A stretch of 64,000 nucleotides of DNA from Cronobacter malonaticus LMG 23826 (GCF_001277215.2 NZ_CP013940.1:496001-560000); one strand, 5' to 3'. Positions 8,342 to 18,615 are shown, counted from the first letter of the stretch. Numbers and translations are program-made. The notes: generated by a model from the sequence alone, not told the origin.

Positions 8342-9205
8342 ATGAAACTTGCGAGTTATCTCCATCAGGGCCGCCGCAGTTACGGCATTGTCACGGGTAA
8401 CGGCGTGGTGGATCTCGGCGCCCGTCTCGGGGCGCACTACGCGGATCTCAAAACGCTGCTGGCGCGGGATGCGCTGGAACAGGCGCGCAGCCATGCGCAG
8501 GCGCCCGCCGATTTCGCAATTAGCGATGTGACATTTTTGCCGGTTATCGAACAGCCGGAGAAGATCCTCTGCGTGGGCATGAATTACGCCGAGAAACGTA
8601 AAGAGTTCGACCAGCACAACCCGGCACCGACGCTGTTTGTCCGCTTCCCGGATTCGCAGACCGGCCATAACGCGCCGGTGCTCAAACCGCGCCACTCCAG
8701 CGAGTTTGATTACGAAGGGGAGCTTGCGGTGATCATCGGGCGCGGCGGTGAGAACATCACCCGCGCGGCGGCGCTCTCGCACGTGGCGGGCTACAGCTGC
8801 TACATGGACGGTTCGGCGCGCGACTGGCAACACACCTGGTTTACGGCGGGCAAAAACTGGCGGCAGACCGGCGCGTTCGGCCCGTGGATGACTACCGCCG
8901 ATGAGATCCCCGATCCGCACCAGCTTGCCATCCGCACCTGGCTTAATGGCCGCATGGTGCAGGACGACAACACCCGCAGCATGGTCCACGGCGTGGCGGA
9001 GCTTATCGAGTACATCAGCACCTTCACTCGCTTAAGCCCCGGCGATGTGATCATCACCGGATCGCCGGGTGGCGTTGGCAAAAAACGCACGCCTCCGCTG
9101 TTTATGAAGCCGGGCGACAAAATCGAGGTGGAGATCGAGCGGATCGGCCATCTGTGCAATGTGATCGCCGAAGCGCCCGTCGCGCAACCGGCACCCGCCC
9201 ACTAA
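8342..9205 (+). CDS. Fumarylacetoacetate hydrolase family protein; candidate oxaloacetate decarboxylase
   Basis: A 287-residue soluble FAH-fold enzyme. The family core runs from ILCVGMNYAEKRKEF (75-89) onward. The metal ligands are Glu125 and Glu127 in DYEGELAVI and Asp156 in CYMDGSARDWQ; the TAGKNWRQTGAFGPW loop is also typical. The FAH family includes acylpyruvases, 2-keto-diol hydrolases and soluble oxaloacetate decarboxylases (FAHD1, Corynebacterium Odx). Its place, 18 bp after the citrate transporter and 17 bp before citC, suggests it handles oxaloacetate made by citrate lyase, a job done by membrane OadGAB in Klebsiella, whose genes I do not see here. That role is inference; the family assignment is secure. 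Confidence 0.8.
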   Translation: MKLASYLHQGRRSYGIVTGNGVVDLGARLGAHYADLKTLLARDALEQARSHAQAPADFAISDVTFLPVIEQPEKILCVGMNYAEKRKEFDQHNPAPTLFVRFPDSQTGHNAPVLKPRHSSEFDYEGELAVIIGRGGENITRAAALSHVAGYSCYMDGSARDWQHTWFTAGKNWRQTGAFGPWMTTADEIPDPHQLAIRTWLNGRMVQDDNTRSMVHGVAELIEYISTFTRLSPGDVIITGSPGGVGKKRTPPLFMKPGDKIEVEIERIGHLCNVIAEAPVAQPAPAH

Positions 9206-9222
9206 AGAGACCGGACGGACGT

Positions 9223-10254
9223 ATGAGCAATCTGGAACTCATCACCGTGGCGCTTGCTCGCCAGCCGCAGGAGAAAGCCCGCGTCGCGGCGTTTCTCGCC
9301 AGCCATCAGTTAGGCATGGATGAAGACGTCACGCATGTCGTCATCGCCGTCGCGCAGGGCGAGATAGCAGGCTGCGCCGGGCTTGCGGGCAACGTGATTA
9401 AAGGCGTGGCGGTGGATGAGCGCTGGCGGGGCGAAAACCTCAGCGCGCGCCTGCTGGTGGAGGTGGAAAACCTGGCGATGAGCCTCGGCCATTTTCACCT
9501 GTTCCTCTGCACGCGTCCGTATAACCTGGAGCGCTTTCGGCGCTGCGGCTTCTGGCCGCTCGCGCAGTGCGACGACATCGCGGCGCTTCTTGAAAACACA
9601 CCCTCCGGCATCCGCCGTTACTGCCAGCAGCTTGGCAGGCTGAAACAGCCCGGCGCGCGTATCGGCGCGGTGGTGATGAACGCCAATCCGTTTACGCTCG
9701 GCCACCGATTCCTGGCCGAACAGGCGGCGAGTGCGAGTGACTGGCTGCATCTTTTTGTGGTGCGCGAAGAGGCGTCGTTTTTCCCTTACCGCGAACGGCT
9801 TGCAATGGTGCGGGCGGGCGTCGCGGATCTGCCGAACGTCACGGTGCACGAAGGCTCGGCGTATCTCATTTCGCGCGCCACCTTTCCGGGCTATTTCCTC
9901 AAGGAGCGCGGGCTGGTGGAACAGGCCTGGAGCGGGCTGGATTTGCAGATTTTCCGCCGCTATATCGCGCCGACGCTTGGGGTAACCCGGCGCTTTGTCG
10001 GCAGCGAGCCGTTCTGCCCGGTGACGCGCGCCTACAACCAGGCGATGCACGCGTGGCTTGAGCGCGCGCCACTTAACACGCCGCCGGTCAGCGTTATCGA
10101 AATTCCACGTCTCAGCCACGCCGCGGGCGAGGCGATTTCCGCGTCCGAAGTGCGCCGCCTGCTGCGCGCGCAGCGTTTTTCTTCGATTCGCGAACGGGTG
10201 CCCGAGAGCACTTACGCCCTTCTCACGCAACGCTATCGCGCTGAAGTGGCCTGA
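9223..10254 (+). CDS. citC: Citrate lyase ligase CitC ([citrate (pro-3S)-lyase] ligase)
   Basis: CitC acetylates the thiol of the prosthetic group on CitD using acetate and ATP, which activates citrate lyase. The 343-residue protein has a GNAT-like N-terminal part (about 30-130) and a nucleotidyltransferase part with [11 protein letters not shown] at 152-162, followed by [15 protein letters not shown] and [11 protein letters not shown]. All these match the E. coli and Klebsiella proteins. I chose the ATG at 9223 because it gives the usual length, although the frame is open upstream into the FAH gene. It has no visible damage, in contrast to citE/F and citG downstream. Confidence 0.92.
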   Translation: MSNLELITVALARQPQEKARVAAFLASHQLGMDEDVTHVVIAVAQGEIAGCAGLAGNVIKGVAVDERWRGENLSARLLVEVENLAMSLGHFHLFLCTRPYNLERFRRCGFWPLAQCDDIAALLENTPSGIRRYCQQLGRLKQPGARIGAVVMNANPFTLGHRFLAEQAASASDWLHLFVVREEASFFPYRERLAMVRAGVADLPNVTVHEGSAYLISRATFPGYFLKERGLVEQAWSGLDLQIFRRYIAPTLGVTRRFVGSEPFCPVTRAYNQAMHAWLERAPLNTPPVSVIEIPRLSHAAGEAISASEVRRLLRAQRFSSIRERVPESTYALLTQRYRAEVA

Positions 10255-10280
10255 ATTCTTATCTGACAGGACAAACCGTA

Positions 10281-10574
10281 ATGAAGATAGTCAAGGAGGC
10301 GCTGGCGGGGACCGCCGAGTCCAGCGACCTGATGGTGAAAATCGCCCCGGCGGCGGGCGAGCTGGAGATAGAAATCTACAGCGATGTGATAAAGCAGTTC
10401 GGCGACCAGATCCGCCGCGTGGTGAAAGAGACGCTTGCGGCGATGGAAGTGTACGAAGGGCTGGTGATTATCGAGGACAAAGGCGCGCTGGATCGTGTTA
10501 TCCGCGCCCGGCTGCAAAGCGCCGTACTGCGCGCCTGCGAGGCGCAGCCGCTGCGCTGGGAGGCGCTCAGATGA
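10281..10574 (+). CDS. citD: Citrate lyase acyl carrier protein CitD (gamma subunit)
   Basis: A 97-residue acyl carrier subunit of citrate lyase. It carries 2'-(5''-phosphoribosyl)-3'-dephospho-CoA on a serine; Ser14 in [11 protein letters not shown] is at the position used in E. coli. The length and the ending match the family. Its stop overlaps the citE start (ATGA), so the two are translationally coupled. The gene looks intact, but its partner alpha subunit CitF is largely deleted, so the carrier probably has no functional lyase complex to serve unless another copy exists in the genome. Confidence 0.93.
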   Translation: MKIVKEALAGTAESSDLMVKIAPAAGELEIEIYSDVIKQFGDQIRRVVKETLAAMEVYEGLVIIEDKGALDRVIRARLQSAVLRACEAQPLRWEALR

Positions 10575-11788
10575 GCAAACTTCGCCGCAGTATGCTGTTT
10601 TTACCCGGCGCGAATGCCGCCATGCTCTCCACCGCGTTTATCTACCGGCCTGACGCCATCATGTTCGATCTCGAAGACGCCGTGGCGCTGCGCGAGAAAG
10701 ACACCGCGCGCCTGCTGGTCTTCCACGCCCTGCAACACCCGATGTACCGGGATATCGAAACCGTGGTGCGCATCAACCCGCTCAGCACGCCGTTCGGCTT
10801 GCCCGATCTCGAAGCCGCGGTGCGCGCAGGCGTCGACGTGATCCGCCTGCCGAAAACCGACTCGCCGGAAGATATTGATGAGCTGGAAGGCCATCTGGCG
10901 CGCATTGAGCGCGAGTGCGGCCGCGAGCCCGGCTCGACGCGCATCATGGCGGCGATTGAATCGGCGGTGGGCGTTATCAACGCCGTGGCGATCGCCCGCA
11001 GTTCGCCGCGGCTTATCGGCATTGCGCTCGCGGCGTTCGATTACGTGATGGATATGCAGACCGAGCGCGGCGACGGCACCGAACTCTTCTACGCCCGCTG
11101 CGCGGTGCTGCACGCGGCGCGCGCCGCCGGCATCGACGCATTCGACGTGGTGTGGTCTGACGTCAACGACGAAGCGGGCTTTTTAAAAGAGGTCGACCTG
11201 ATTCGCAAGATGGGCTTTAACGGCAAATCGCTGATTAATCCGCGCCAGATAGACCTGCTGCACAACGCCTACGCGCCGACGCAGGAGGAAGTGGATTATG
11301 CCCGCCGCGTGATTGCCGCCGCCGAAGAGGGCGAGCGCAACGGGCTCGGCGTGGTGATCCTGAGCGCGCTGGAAATCGACGTCGGGTTTAACGTTAACGT
11401 GATAACCGGCTCCGATGGCGTGATGCGCGGCGCGTCCGGCGGGCATTGCGATGTGGCCGCGGCGGCGAATCTCACCATCGTGGTGGCGCCGCTGTTGCGC
11501 AGCCGTATTCCGACAGTCGTTAAACGCGTCACCACCCGCCTGACGCCGGGCGAGAGCATCGACGTGCTCGTTACCGACCACGGCATTGCGGTTAACCCGG
11601 CGCGGCCCGAGGTGCGCGAGCGGCTGATCGCGGCGGGGCTGAATGTCGTCGATATTCACGCGCTGTGCGAACGCGCCGTGGCGATCGCCGGCGAGCCGAA
11701 ACCGATTGAATTCACCGACCGCATTGTCGGCGTGGTGCGCTATCGCGACGGCAGCGTCATCGACGTGGTGCGTCAGGTCAAGGAGTAA
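10571..11788 (+). pseudogene. citE-citF: In-frame fusion of citE (5' part) to citF (3' end) by internal deletion
   Basis: One open frame of 405 residues. Residues 1-262 are CitE, the beta subunit (citryl-ACP lyase): it starts [18 protein letters not shown] and has [13 protein letters not shown] (Glu130) and [15 protein letters not shown]. At GLGVV (258-262, bases 11342-11356) it changes directly to [15 protein letters not shown], which is the C-terminal part of CitF, and continues to the CitF ending [13 protein letters not shown]. Missing are about 30 residues of the CitE end and about 360 residues of CitF, including most of the acetyl-ACP:citrate transferase. The expected spacing citD-citE-citF-citX is otherwise kept. 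CitE also has AAFDYV where the family usually has GAEDYV. The fusion could be translated, but should not give active citrate lyase. Confidence 0.9.
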
Positions 11789-11791
11789 CGT

Positions 11792-12331
11792 ATGGAAATT
11801 GATACACCCGTGAATCCGGGCGTCACGCTTGATGAGCTGCTGGCGGCGAAAGAGGCGCGCGCCCGCCGCCAGCAGGCGTGGCTTACCCGCTACGGCCAGC
11901 CGGTGATTTCGCTCTCGCTGGTGACGCCCGGCCCGGTGAAAGACAGCGTGCGTTACCGCAACGCGTTCGCGGTGGCGGTGCAGGCCTGCGATCAGCTGCT
12001 GTGGCAGCACCGCTGGCCGTGGCTGGCGCGCGAGGTGTTTCACGCGCATACCGGCCCGACAGCGCTCTGGAGCGTGGCGCACCCGGCGAGCGAAATCAAA
12101 GCGCTGTGCGTGGCGCTTGAGCAGACGCACCCGCTCGGCAGGCTGTGGGATTTCGACATTCACTGCCCGCAGGCGGGCCAGGTGGGGCGCGCGTCGCTCG
12201 ACCGTCCGGGGCGGCGCTGTCTGCTGTGCGATGAACCGGCGCACGCCTGCGCGCGTTCACGCCGTCATCCGCTGGAAGAGGTGGTCGGACGCGTGGAGAA
12301 GATGATCGATGACTGGTTTGCCCGCGACTGA
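11792..12331 (+). CDS. citX: Apo-citrate lyase phosphoribosyl-dephospho-CoA transferase CitX
   Basis: CitX transfers the prosthetic group precursor made by CitG onto apo-CitD. The 179-residue protein has PVISLSLVTPGPVKDS (about 37-52), the family core HPLGRLWDFDIHCP (about 112-125) and the RRCLLCDEPAHACARSRRH cysteine motif (about 138-156), all typical. It begins 3 bp after the citE-citF fusion ends and overlaps citG by 23 bp. It appears intact. The homologous enzyme in malonate decarboxylase systems is MdcG; mdcA begins at the right edge of this window. Confidence 0.9.
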   Translation: MEIDTPVNPGVTLDELLAAKEARARRQQAWLTRYGQPVISLSLVTPGPVKDSVRYRNAFAVAVQACDQLLWQHRWPWLAREVFHAHTGPTALWSVAHPASEIKALCVALEQTHPLGRLWDFDIHCPQAGQVGRASLDRPGRRCLLCDEPAHACARSRRHPLEEVVGRVEKMIDDWFARD

Positions 12332-13090
12332 CCGGCGCTCTGCGCGCCAGCCCGATGTGCCGTCACTCGCGGTGGCGGCGCTGTACGCCGAACTGAACCT
12401 GACGCCCAAGCCGGGGCTGGTGGACTGTGCCAATAGCGGTGCGCACCAGGATATGGATCACGCGCTGTTTGTCGCGAGCATCAGGGCAATTGCGCCGTGG
12501 CTGCGGGTGTTTTATCAGCAGGGCGCGCAGGACGCCGGGCTTGGCGAAAGCGAGATGCTGCGGCGGCTTCGCCCGGCCGGGCTTGCGTGTGAACAGGCGA
12601 TGTTCAGCGCCACCGGCGGCGTGAATACGCATAAGGGCGGTATTTTTTCGCTCGGCCTGCTGTGCGCCGCCGCGGGGAGGCTTGCGGCGCAGGGTGAGCC
12701 GCTGACGCCAACCGCGCTCTGCATGGCGGTGAGCGCGATGACACGTGGCATCGTAGCGCGCGAGCTGGCGCACGCGGCGAGGTGGAGAGCGGCTTTGCGA
12801 CGGTGCGCCGCCACGTGTTGCCGTTCTGGCAGCGCGCGCAGGGCGAAAAAGGGTTGCAGCAGGCGCTGCTGCGGCTGATGGCGGTTAATCCGGATACCAA
12901 TCTGGCGTCACGCGGCGGGCTGGCGGGGCTGCGTTACGTGCAGGGGTACGCGAGTGGCCTGCTGGCGCGCGGCTGGGACGACGAGGCGTTATGGGAGATG
13001 GACAGGGCGCTGATTGCGCGCAATTTAAGCCCCGGCGGTAGCGCGGATTTGCTGGCGGTGAGCTGGCTGCTGGCGGCGCTGGCTGTGTGA
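12309..13090 (+). pseudogene. citG: citG (triphosphoribosyl-dephospho-CoA synthase), frameshifted by an internal deletion
   Basis: CitG makes the prosthetic-group precursor from ATP and dephospho-CoA. The first frame gives LTPKPGLVDCANSGAHQDMD, RPAGLACEQAMFSATGGVNTHKG and FSLGLLCAAAGRL, all CitG motifs, up to RGIVARELAHA near 12770. The protein then continues in another frame with ESGFATVRRHVLPFW, NPDTNLASRGGLAGLRY and NLSPGGSADLLAVSW, the CitG C-terminus, ending at 13090. Compared with E. coli CitG, roughly 20 residues (about 61 bp) are missing at the junction 12765-12785, which also shifts the frame. The first frame runs on to 12878 as nonsense. The gene should be non-functional unless the sequence is in error there. 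Confidence 0.85.
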
Positions 13091-13134
13091 TATGGGGTGT
13101 TTTTGGTGAGCCTGGCGGGTATTTTCATGAGCAT

Positions 13135-13263
13135 GGCGGGTGCGCTACGCTTACCCGCCCTACGATTTAGCCACAAACCATTTGTAGGGTGGGTAAGCGC
13201 AGCGCACCCACCGGATAACAGATGACTCGCCAGTGTAGGTTGGGTAAGCGAAGCGCACCCACC
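13135..13263. repeat. REP cluster 2 (three GTAG-type palindromic repeats)
   Basis: Copies of the 29-bp element described at 4113: 13135-13163 (GTAG on the minus strand), 13184-13212 and 13235-13263 (GTAG on the plus strand). They fill the 3' space between convergent citG and mltC. The third copy has GTAGGT instead of GTAGGG but keeps the hairpin. Confidence 0.8.
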
Positions 13264-13293
13264 AAACCAGCGCTACGCACCCACCCCACACGC

Positions 13294-14379
13294 TTATTTA
13301 CGGCGATACATCTTCTGCGCGGTATTGACCTTGTAAAGATAACGTCGCGATTCCGCCGACGGGTGGCGGTTGGTCAGCGTCTCGTACACATCATCCGGCG
13401 ACAGCTGGTTGATGATATTCACCGCCTGGTCTTTATCGTTCGAGAACACGCGCAGCACGCTGCCCGCGCCGCCGTTATAGGCGGTGATCACGGCGTAACG
13501 ACGCGAGGTCGGGTTGGCGATGCCGCCAAGATAGACATTGTCGAGCATCGCCAGATACGCGGTGCCGGTATCAATGTTGCTTTGCGGATCGAACAGATAG
13601 CTGCGGCTCGGCGTGCCCCATTTGCCCTGCGAGCGGAAAACGTCCTTACCGGCGCTGTGCTGCACCACCTGCATCAGCCCGAGTGCGTCGGCATGGCTAA
13701 CCGCATACGGGTTAAACGACGATTCGGTCTGCATAATCGCGAGGATCAGCGATTCATCCACGCCATATTTGCGCGACGCCTGACGCACCATGCCAATGTA
13801 CTTATGGGCACGCTTGTCGAGGTGGTTCGGCACTAGGTTAATGGTCACGCTGTAGATAATCCGCAGGCCGTTGCTGCGGCTTTTCAGGCGCGTTTGCAGC
13901 AGGTAGTCGGCGAATTTCGACGCGCGGCCTTCCCAGCGGATCGGCTGCCCGGTGTTGTCCACCACCTGGCCGTAAAGGAACGGCTGGCGGGAGATCTGAA
14001 TGTCGTTAACGTCGGAGTAAAGATCGATAGAGCCCGGATCGTCGCCCATAAGCAGCGTGGTGATAATCGCCTGGCGCAGACGCGCCGCAGGCTCGGTACC
14101 GGCTATTGTCTCAACCGTAATAGTACCGTCGTCAAAGTTAATGTGGCTGCGCGTCTGGTACTGATCGGTATACTTCACGTAGTCCTTCGGACCCGCGATT
14201 AAAACTTCGTTAAATCCCCAGATGTTTTCAATGTTATGGGCAAACTGGCCCATCAGAATGTCAAACCCGTTGGTGTCCTTAATCCAGGCCTCGTTATAGG
14301 CGTTTTCGGCGTTTTTTTTGCTGGAGCAGGAGATGAGCAACGGCGCAATCAAAGCGAGCGCAAATATTTTTTTCATCAT
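13294..14379 (-). CDS. mltC: Membrane-bound lytic murein transglycosylase C
   Basis: A 361-residue lipoprotein that cleaves the glycan strands of peptidoglycan to 1,6-anhydromuramyl products at the outer membrane inner face. A lipobox (LLISC, Cys18) follows a short signal peptide. The N-terminal MltC domain (about 25-190) precedes the SLT domain, with ESSFNPYAV (catalytic Glu region), [13 protein letters not shown] and [15 protein letters not shown]. Two adjacent ATG codons (14379, 14376) are possible starts; the second fits E. coli better. It lies 41 bp after yggX in the mutY-yggX-mltC order known from E. coli. Confidence 0.96.
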   Translation of the reverse strand: MMKKIFALALIAPLLISCSSKKNAENAYNEAWIKDTNGFDILMGQFAHNIENIWGFNEVLIAGPKDYVKYTDQYQTRSHINFDDGTITVETIAGTEPAARLRQAIITTLLMGDDPGSIDLYSDVNDIQISRQPFLYGQVVDNTGQPIRWEGRASKFADYLLQTRLKSRSNGLRIIYSVTINLVPNHLDKRAHKYIGMVRQASRKYGVDESLILAIMQTESSFNPYAVSHADALGLMQVVQHSAGKDVFRSQGKWGTPSRSYLFDPQSNIDTGTAYLAMLDNVYLGGIANPTSRRYAVITAYNGGAGSVLRVFSNDKDQAVNIINQLSPDDVYETLTNRHPSAESRRYLYKVNTAQKMYRRK

Positions 14380-14420
14380 TCCGGGCGTGCTGTTGGGTTA
14401 AGTGAAAGGGCCAGAGGCCC

Positions 14421-15784
<1,364 letters not shown>

Positions 15785-15936
15785 GAACGCGTGGCTTCCG
15801 GCTTGAAGAAATCAGGGGCTGTGATTCCAGCACAGGCCCTGTGGGCTGTAAACAGGAACTTTCCTGTGCTTGCATCGGGCAACTATCTTTGGATAATGCC
15901 CGTTTCCCGAACCACTACTCAAACAGACTAATCGCC

Positions 15937-16656
15937 ATGAATAACGACGTCATTTCACCGGAATTTGATGAAAACGGTCGCCCGCTGCGCCGTATTCGCA
16001 GCTTCGTCCGCCGCCAGGGGCGCCTGACCAAAGGGCAGCAGCACGCGCTGGACCACTACTGGCCGGTGATGGGCGTTGAATATCGCGCAGAGCCGCTCGA
16101 TCTCGTCGCGCTGTTTGGCCGCGACGCGCCGGTGACGCTGGAAATTGGCTTCGGCATGGGCTCGTCGCTGGTGGAGATGGCGAAAACCAATCCGCAGCAG
16201 AATTTTTTAGGCATTGAAGTGCATTCGCCGGGCGTGGGCGCGTGCCTGAGCGCCGCCCATGAAGAGGGCGTCGAAAACCTGCGCGTGATGTGTCATGACG
16301 CGGTGGAAGTGCTGGAGAAAATGATCCCGGACGGCTCGCTGCATATGGTGCAGCTTTTCTTCCCGGACCCGTGGCATAAAGCGCGCCATAACAAGCGCCG
16401 CATCGTGCAGGTGCCGTTCGCGCAGCTGGTGCTTCGCAAATTACAGCCAGGCGGCGTCTTCCATATGGCGACCGACTGGGAACCTTATGCCGAACATATG
16501 CTCGAAGTAATGTCTTCGGTGGAAGGATATGAGAACCTGTCCCCGACGCAGGATTATGTACCGCGCCCGGCCTCGCGCCCGGTGACCAAATTTGAACAGC
16601 GTGGCCATCGTCTTGGTCACGGCGTATGGGACTTAATGTTCGGGAGAGTAAAATAA
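15937..16656 (+). CDS. trmB: tRNA (guanine-N7-)-methyltransferase TrmB
   Basis: A 239-residue SAM-dependent enzyme that forms m7G46 in tRNA. It has the SAM motif [15 protein letters not shown] (about 68-82), [14 protein letters not shown], the conserved [16 protein letters not shown] and the C-terminal [17 protein letters not shown]. The ATG at 15937 is chosen from the near identity with E. coli ([17 protein letters not shown]); the frame is open 32 codons upstream. Its stop overlaps the yggL start by one base, so the two are coupled. Confidence 0.97.
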   Translation: MNNDVISPEFDENGRPLRRIRSFVRRQGRLTKGQQHALDHYWPVMGVEYRAEPLDLVALFGRDAPVTLEIGFGMGSSLVEMAKTNPQQNFLGIEVHSPGVGACLSAAHEEGVENLRVMCHDAVEVLEKMIPDGSLHMVQLFFPDPWHKARHNKRRIVQVPFAQLVLRKLQPGGVFHMATDWEPYAEHMLEVMSSVEGYENLSPTQDYVPRPASRPVTKFEQRGHRLGHGVWDLMFGRVK

Positions 16657-16982
16657 TGGCGAAGAACCGTAGCCGTCGTCTGCGTAAAAAGATGCACATC
16701 GACGAATTTCAGGAACTGGGCTTTACGGTAACCTGGCGTTTCCCGCAGGGTGCCACGGATGAGCAGATCAACACCACGGTGGACGAGCTTATCAGCGAGG
16801 CTATCGAGCCAAACGGCCTTGCCTTTGGTGGCAGCGGCAACCAGGCCTGGGAAGGGCTGGTGTTCCGCCAGCAGATCGGCAAATGCACCGATGAAGATCG
16901 CGAAGTGGTGCGCAAATGGCTGGAAGCGCGCGGCATGTCTGATGTCCAGGTCAGCGAACTGGTCGACATCTGGTGGGATTAA
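16656..16982 (+). CDS. yggL: YggL family 50S ribosome-binding protein (DUF469)
   Basis: A 108-residue basic-to-acidic small protein beginning [20 protein letters not shown] and ending VQVSELVDIWWD, the hallmarks of YggL/DUF469. It has been reported to bind the large ribosomal subunit. The ATG at 16656 overlaps the trmB stop codon (TAATG), so it is expressed by coupled translation. The order trmB-yggL-yggN matches E. coli. Confidence 0.95.
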   Translation: MAKNRSRRLRKKMHIDEFQELGFTVTWRFPQGATDEQINTTVDELISEAIEPNGLAFGGSGNQAWEGLVFRQQIGKCTDEDREVVRKWLEARGMSDVQVSELVDIWWD

Positions 16983-17032
16983 GTTAAACAACGGGTCGGT
17001 TTTGCCGGCCCGTTAGCATTTCAGGAGCGAGT

Positions 17033-17749
17033 ATGATGCGTAAAGCGCTGCTGGGCGTGTTGCTGGTGACAGCGATGCAGGCCCAGGCGGAATACAAATG
17101 CAGCGTCACGCCGCGCGACGACGTGGTGCTCAAGCCCCAGCATGTGCAGGTGGTGGGCGAAAACGGCGATCTGGTGATTGGCCCTGACGGCGCGGTGCAG
17201 TTTAACGGCAAGCCGATGACGCTTTCCGCCGCCCAGCGCCAGCAGGCGCTCGACTACCAAAAAGCGCTGCGCGCCACGCTGCCGTGGGTCGATCAGGGCG
17301 CGCTGTCTCGCGTGGAGAAAGGCCGCGTCGCGCTGGATAAAATCATCGCCAAAGAGGTGGGTGAAAACAGCAGCATGCGCGGGCGTCTCACGAAACTCGA
17401 CGCACAGCTGAAAACCCAGATGAACCGAATCATTGAGCATCGCGACGACGGGCTGACGTTCCACTATAAAGCCATCGATCAGGTGCGCGCCGACGGCCAG
17501 CAGCTGGTGAATCAGGCGATGGGCGGCATTCTGCAGGACAGCATTAACGAAATGGGTGCCAAAGCGGTGCTGAAAGGCGGTGGCAACCCGCTGGAAGGCG
17601 TGCTGGGGAGCCTGGGCGGCCTGCAAACGGCTATTCAGAACGAATGGAAAAACCAGGAAGCGGATTTTCAGCAGTTCGGCCGCGAGGTTTGCACCCGCAC
17701 CATCCAGCTTGAAGAGCAGCGCCAGGCGCTGGTCGGCAGCTTTAAATAA
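17033..17749 (+). CDS. yggN: DUF2884 family periplasmic protein YggN
   Basis: A 238-residue protein with a clear signal peptide (MMRKALLGVLLVTAMQAQA, cleavage after about residue 19) and a mostly helical mature part, for example RVEKGRVALDKIIAKEVGE. The mature start YKCSVTPRDDVVL matches YggN. The function of the family is unknown. It follows yggL by 50 bp with a good GGAG ribosome site (CAGGAGCGAGT) and is followed by a hairpin terminator. Confidence 0.92.
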   Translation: MMRKALLGVLLVTAMQAQAEYKCSVTPRDDVVLKPQHVQVVGENGDLVIGPDGAVQFNGKPMTLSAAQRQQALDYQKALRATLPWVDQGALSRVEKGRVALDKIIAKEVGENSSMRGRLTKLDAQLKTQMNRIIEHRDDGLTFHYKAIDQVRADGQQLVNQAMGGILQDSINEMGAKAVLKGGGNPLEGVLGSLGGLQTAIQNEWKNQEADFQQFGREVCTRTIQLEEQRQALVGSFK

Positions 17750-17754
17750 TCGTA

Positions 17755-17780
17755 ACGGGAGCGCTGGCTCCCGTGCTTTT
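17755..17780 (+). terminator. Intrinsic terminator after yggN
   Basis: An 8-bp stem ACGGGAGC/GCTCCCGT with a four-base loop, followed by GCTTTT. It lies 6 bp after the yggN stop and probably ends the trmB-yggL-yggN transcript. Confidence 0.65.
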
Positions 17781-17901
17781 CCCGCCGCGCGTAATTCCCT
17801 CTGATACATCCCGTTACACAGAATCACAATCGCTTCCTCTTTGTCTTACTTTTTCGCACTACGCTCTACGGGTGACCACACAGACAAACGCGAGGATGCG
17901 G

Positions 17902-18252
17902 ATGAAACGGGATATATCAGCAGGGAGCCTTATTTCTCTCTTTTTGCTCGCCATCATCACGCTGAACGTGGCCGTGCTCTGGGTGCAAAATTACCAGGCG
18001 GAGAGCGTGCCCATTAGCGCCTCGGCGAACCGCTGTGTTAACGCCGCACCGGAATATTGTGAAGACGAAATGCCGGCCGCAGGGCCGCTGCCCGGCGAGC
18101 CACCGCTACACGTGACTGAAGATATTTTGCCTTCCGTAAGCCCGCGCTTTTCCCCCGCGCAACTCGCGCTCTACCGCAATGACGATATCTATCTCCCGGA
18201 TGACCTGCCTGACGATGATTTCTGGCTGGGCGAGGGGGCGGGCGACCTGTAA
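17902..18252 (+). CDS. Small single-span membrane-anchored protein of unknown function
   Basis: About 116 residues from MKRDISAGSL. One hydrophobic span near residues 8-27 (LISLFLLAIITLNVAVLWV) is followed by a proline-rich, acidic tail with two cysteines (NRCVNAAPEYCEDEM) and a very acidic end (LPDDLPDDDFWLGEGAG). The topology suggests an N-terminal anchor with a periplasmic tail, where the cysteines could form a disulfide. I chose the ATG at 17902 because GAGG lies 6 bases upstream; an ATG at 17896 sits directly on that site. I do not recognise the family. It begins a short run of accessory genes between conserved blocks. Confidence 0.6.
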   Translation: MKRDISAGSLISLFLLAIITLNVAVLWVQNYQAESVPISASANRCVNAAPEYCEDEMPAAGPLPGEPPLHVTEDILPSVSPRFSPAQLALYRNDDIYLPDDLPDDDFWLGEGAGDL

Positions 18253-18372
18253 ACATGTTCCCCAGATAAACTTTTATGGAAGGCAGGCTGTAAAAACAGG
18301 GTAACAATGTTGGCTATGTAAGCCGCTGATGGTACTGGTTGTGCAGGAAAACGGCCAGGAGGCACGGTTCAT

Positions 18373-18615
18373 ATGCCAGTGATACTTCGCATAAAGGATT
18401 ATCGATTCTTTTTTTACTCGAATGAAGGCAATCCTCGCGAGCCTGCGCATATTCATGTGCGTCGTGGCGGAGCGGAGGCTAAATTCTGGCTAAGCCCCTT
18501 CACGTCCCTGGCACGAAATCATGGATTCACTCCGCGTGAAGTGGCAGAGTTATTACTTCTTGTCACCCAACATCAGCAACAGCTTACCGGAGCCTGGTAT
18601 GACTATTTCAGCTAA
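18373..18615 (+). CDS. DUF4160 domain protein (possible toxin-antitoxin partner)
   Basis: An 80-residue protein with the DUF4160 signature: MPVILRIKDYRFFFYSNEG, then EPAHIHVRRGGAEAKFWLSP (about 24-43) and ELLLLVTQHQQQLTGAWYDYF. Its end overlaps the DUF2442 gene by 17 bp. DUF4160/DUF2442 gene pairs are common in bacteria and have been proposed as toxin-antitoxin-like modules, but no activity is established that I can name. AGGAGG lies ten bases before the ATG. Confidence 0.8.
   Translation: MPVILRIKDYRFFFYSNEGNPREPAHIHVRRGGAEAKFWLSPFTSLARNHGFTPREVAELLLLVTQHQQQLTGAWYDYFS

Noticed and set aside
13222..13836. Open frame of 204 codons on the plus strand overlapping mltC
   Set aside because: Starts within a REP copy and is antisense to mltC.
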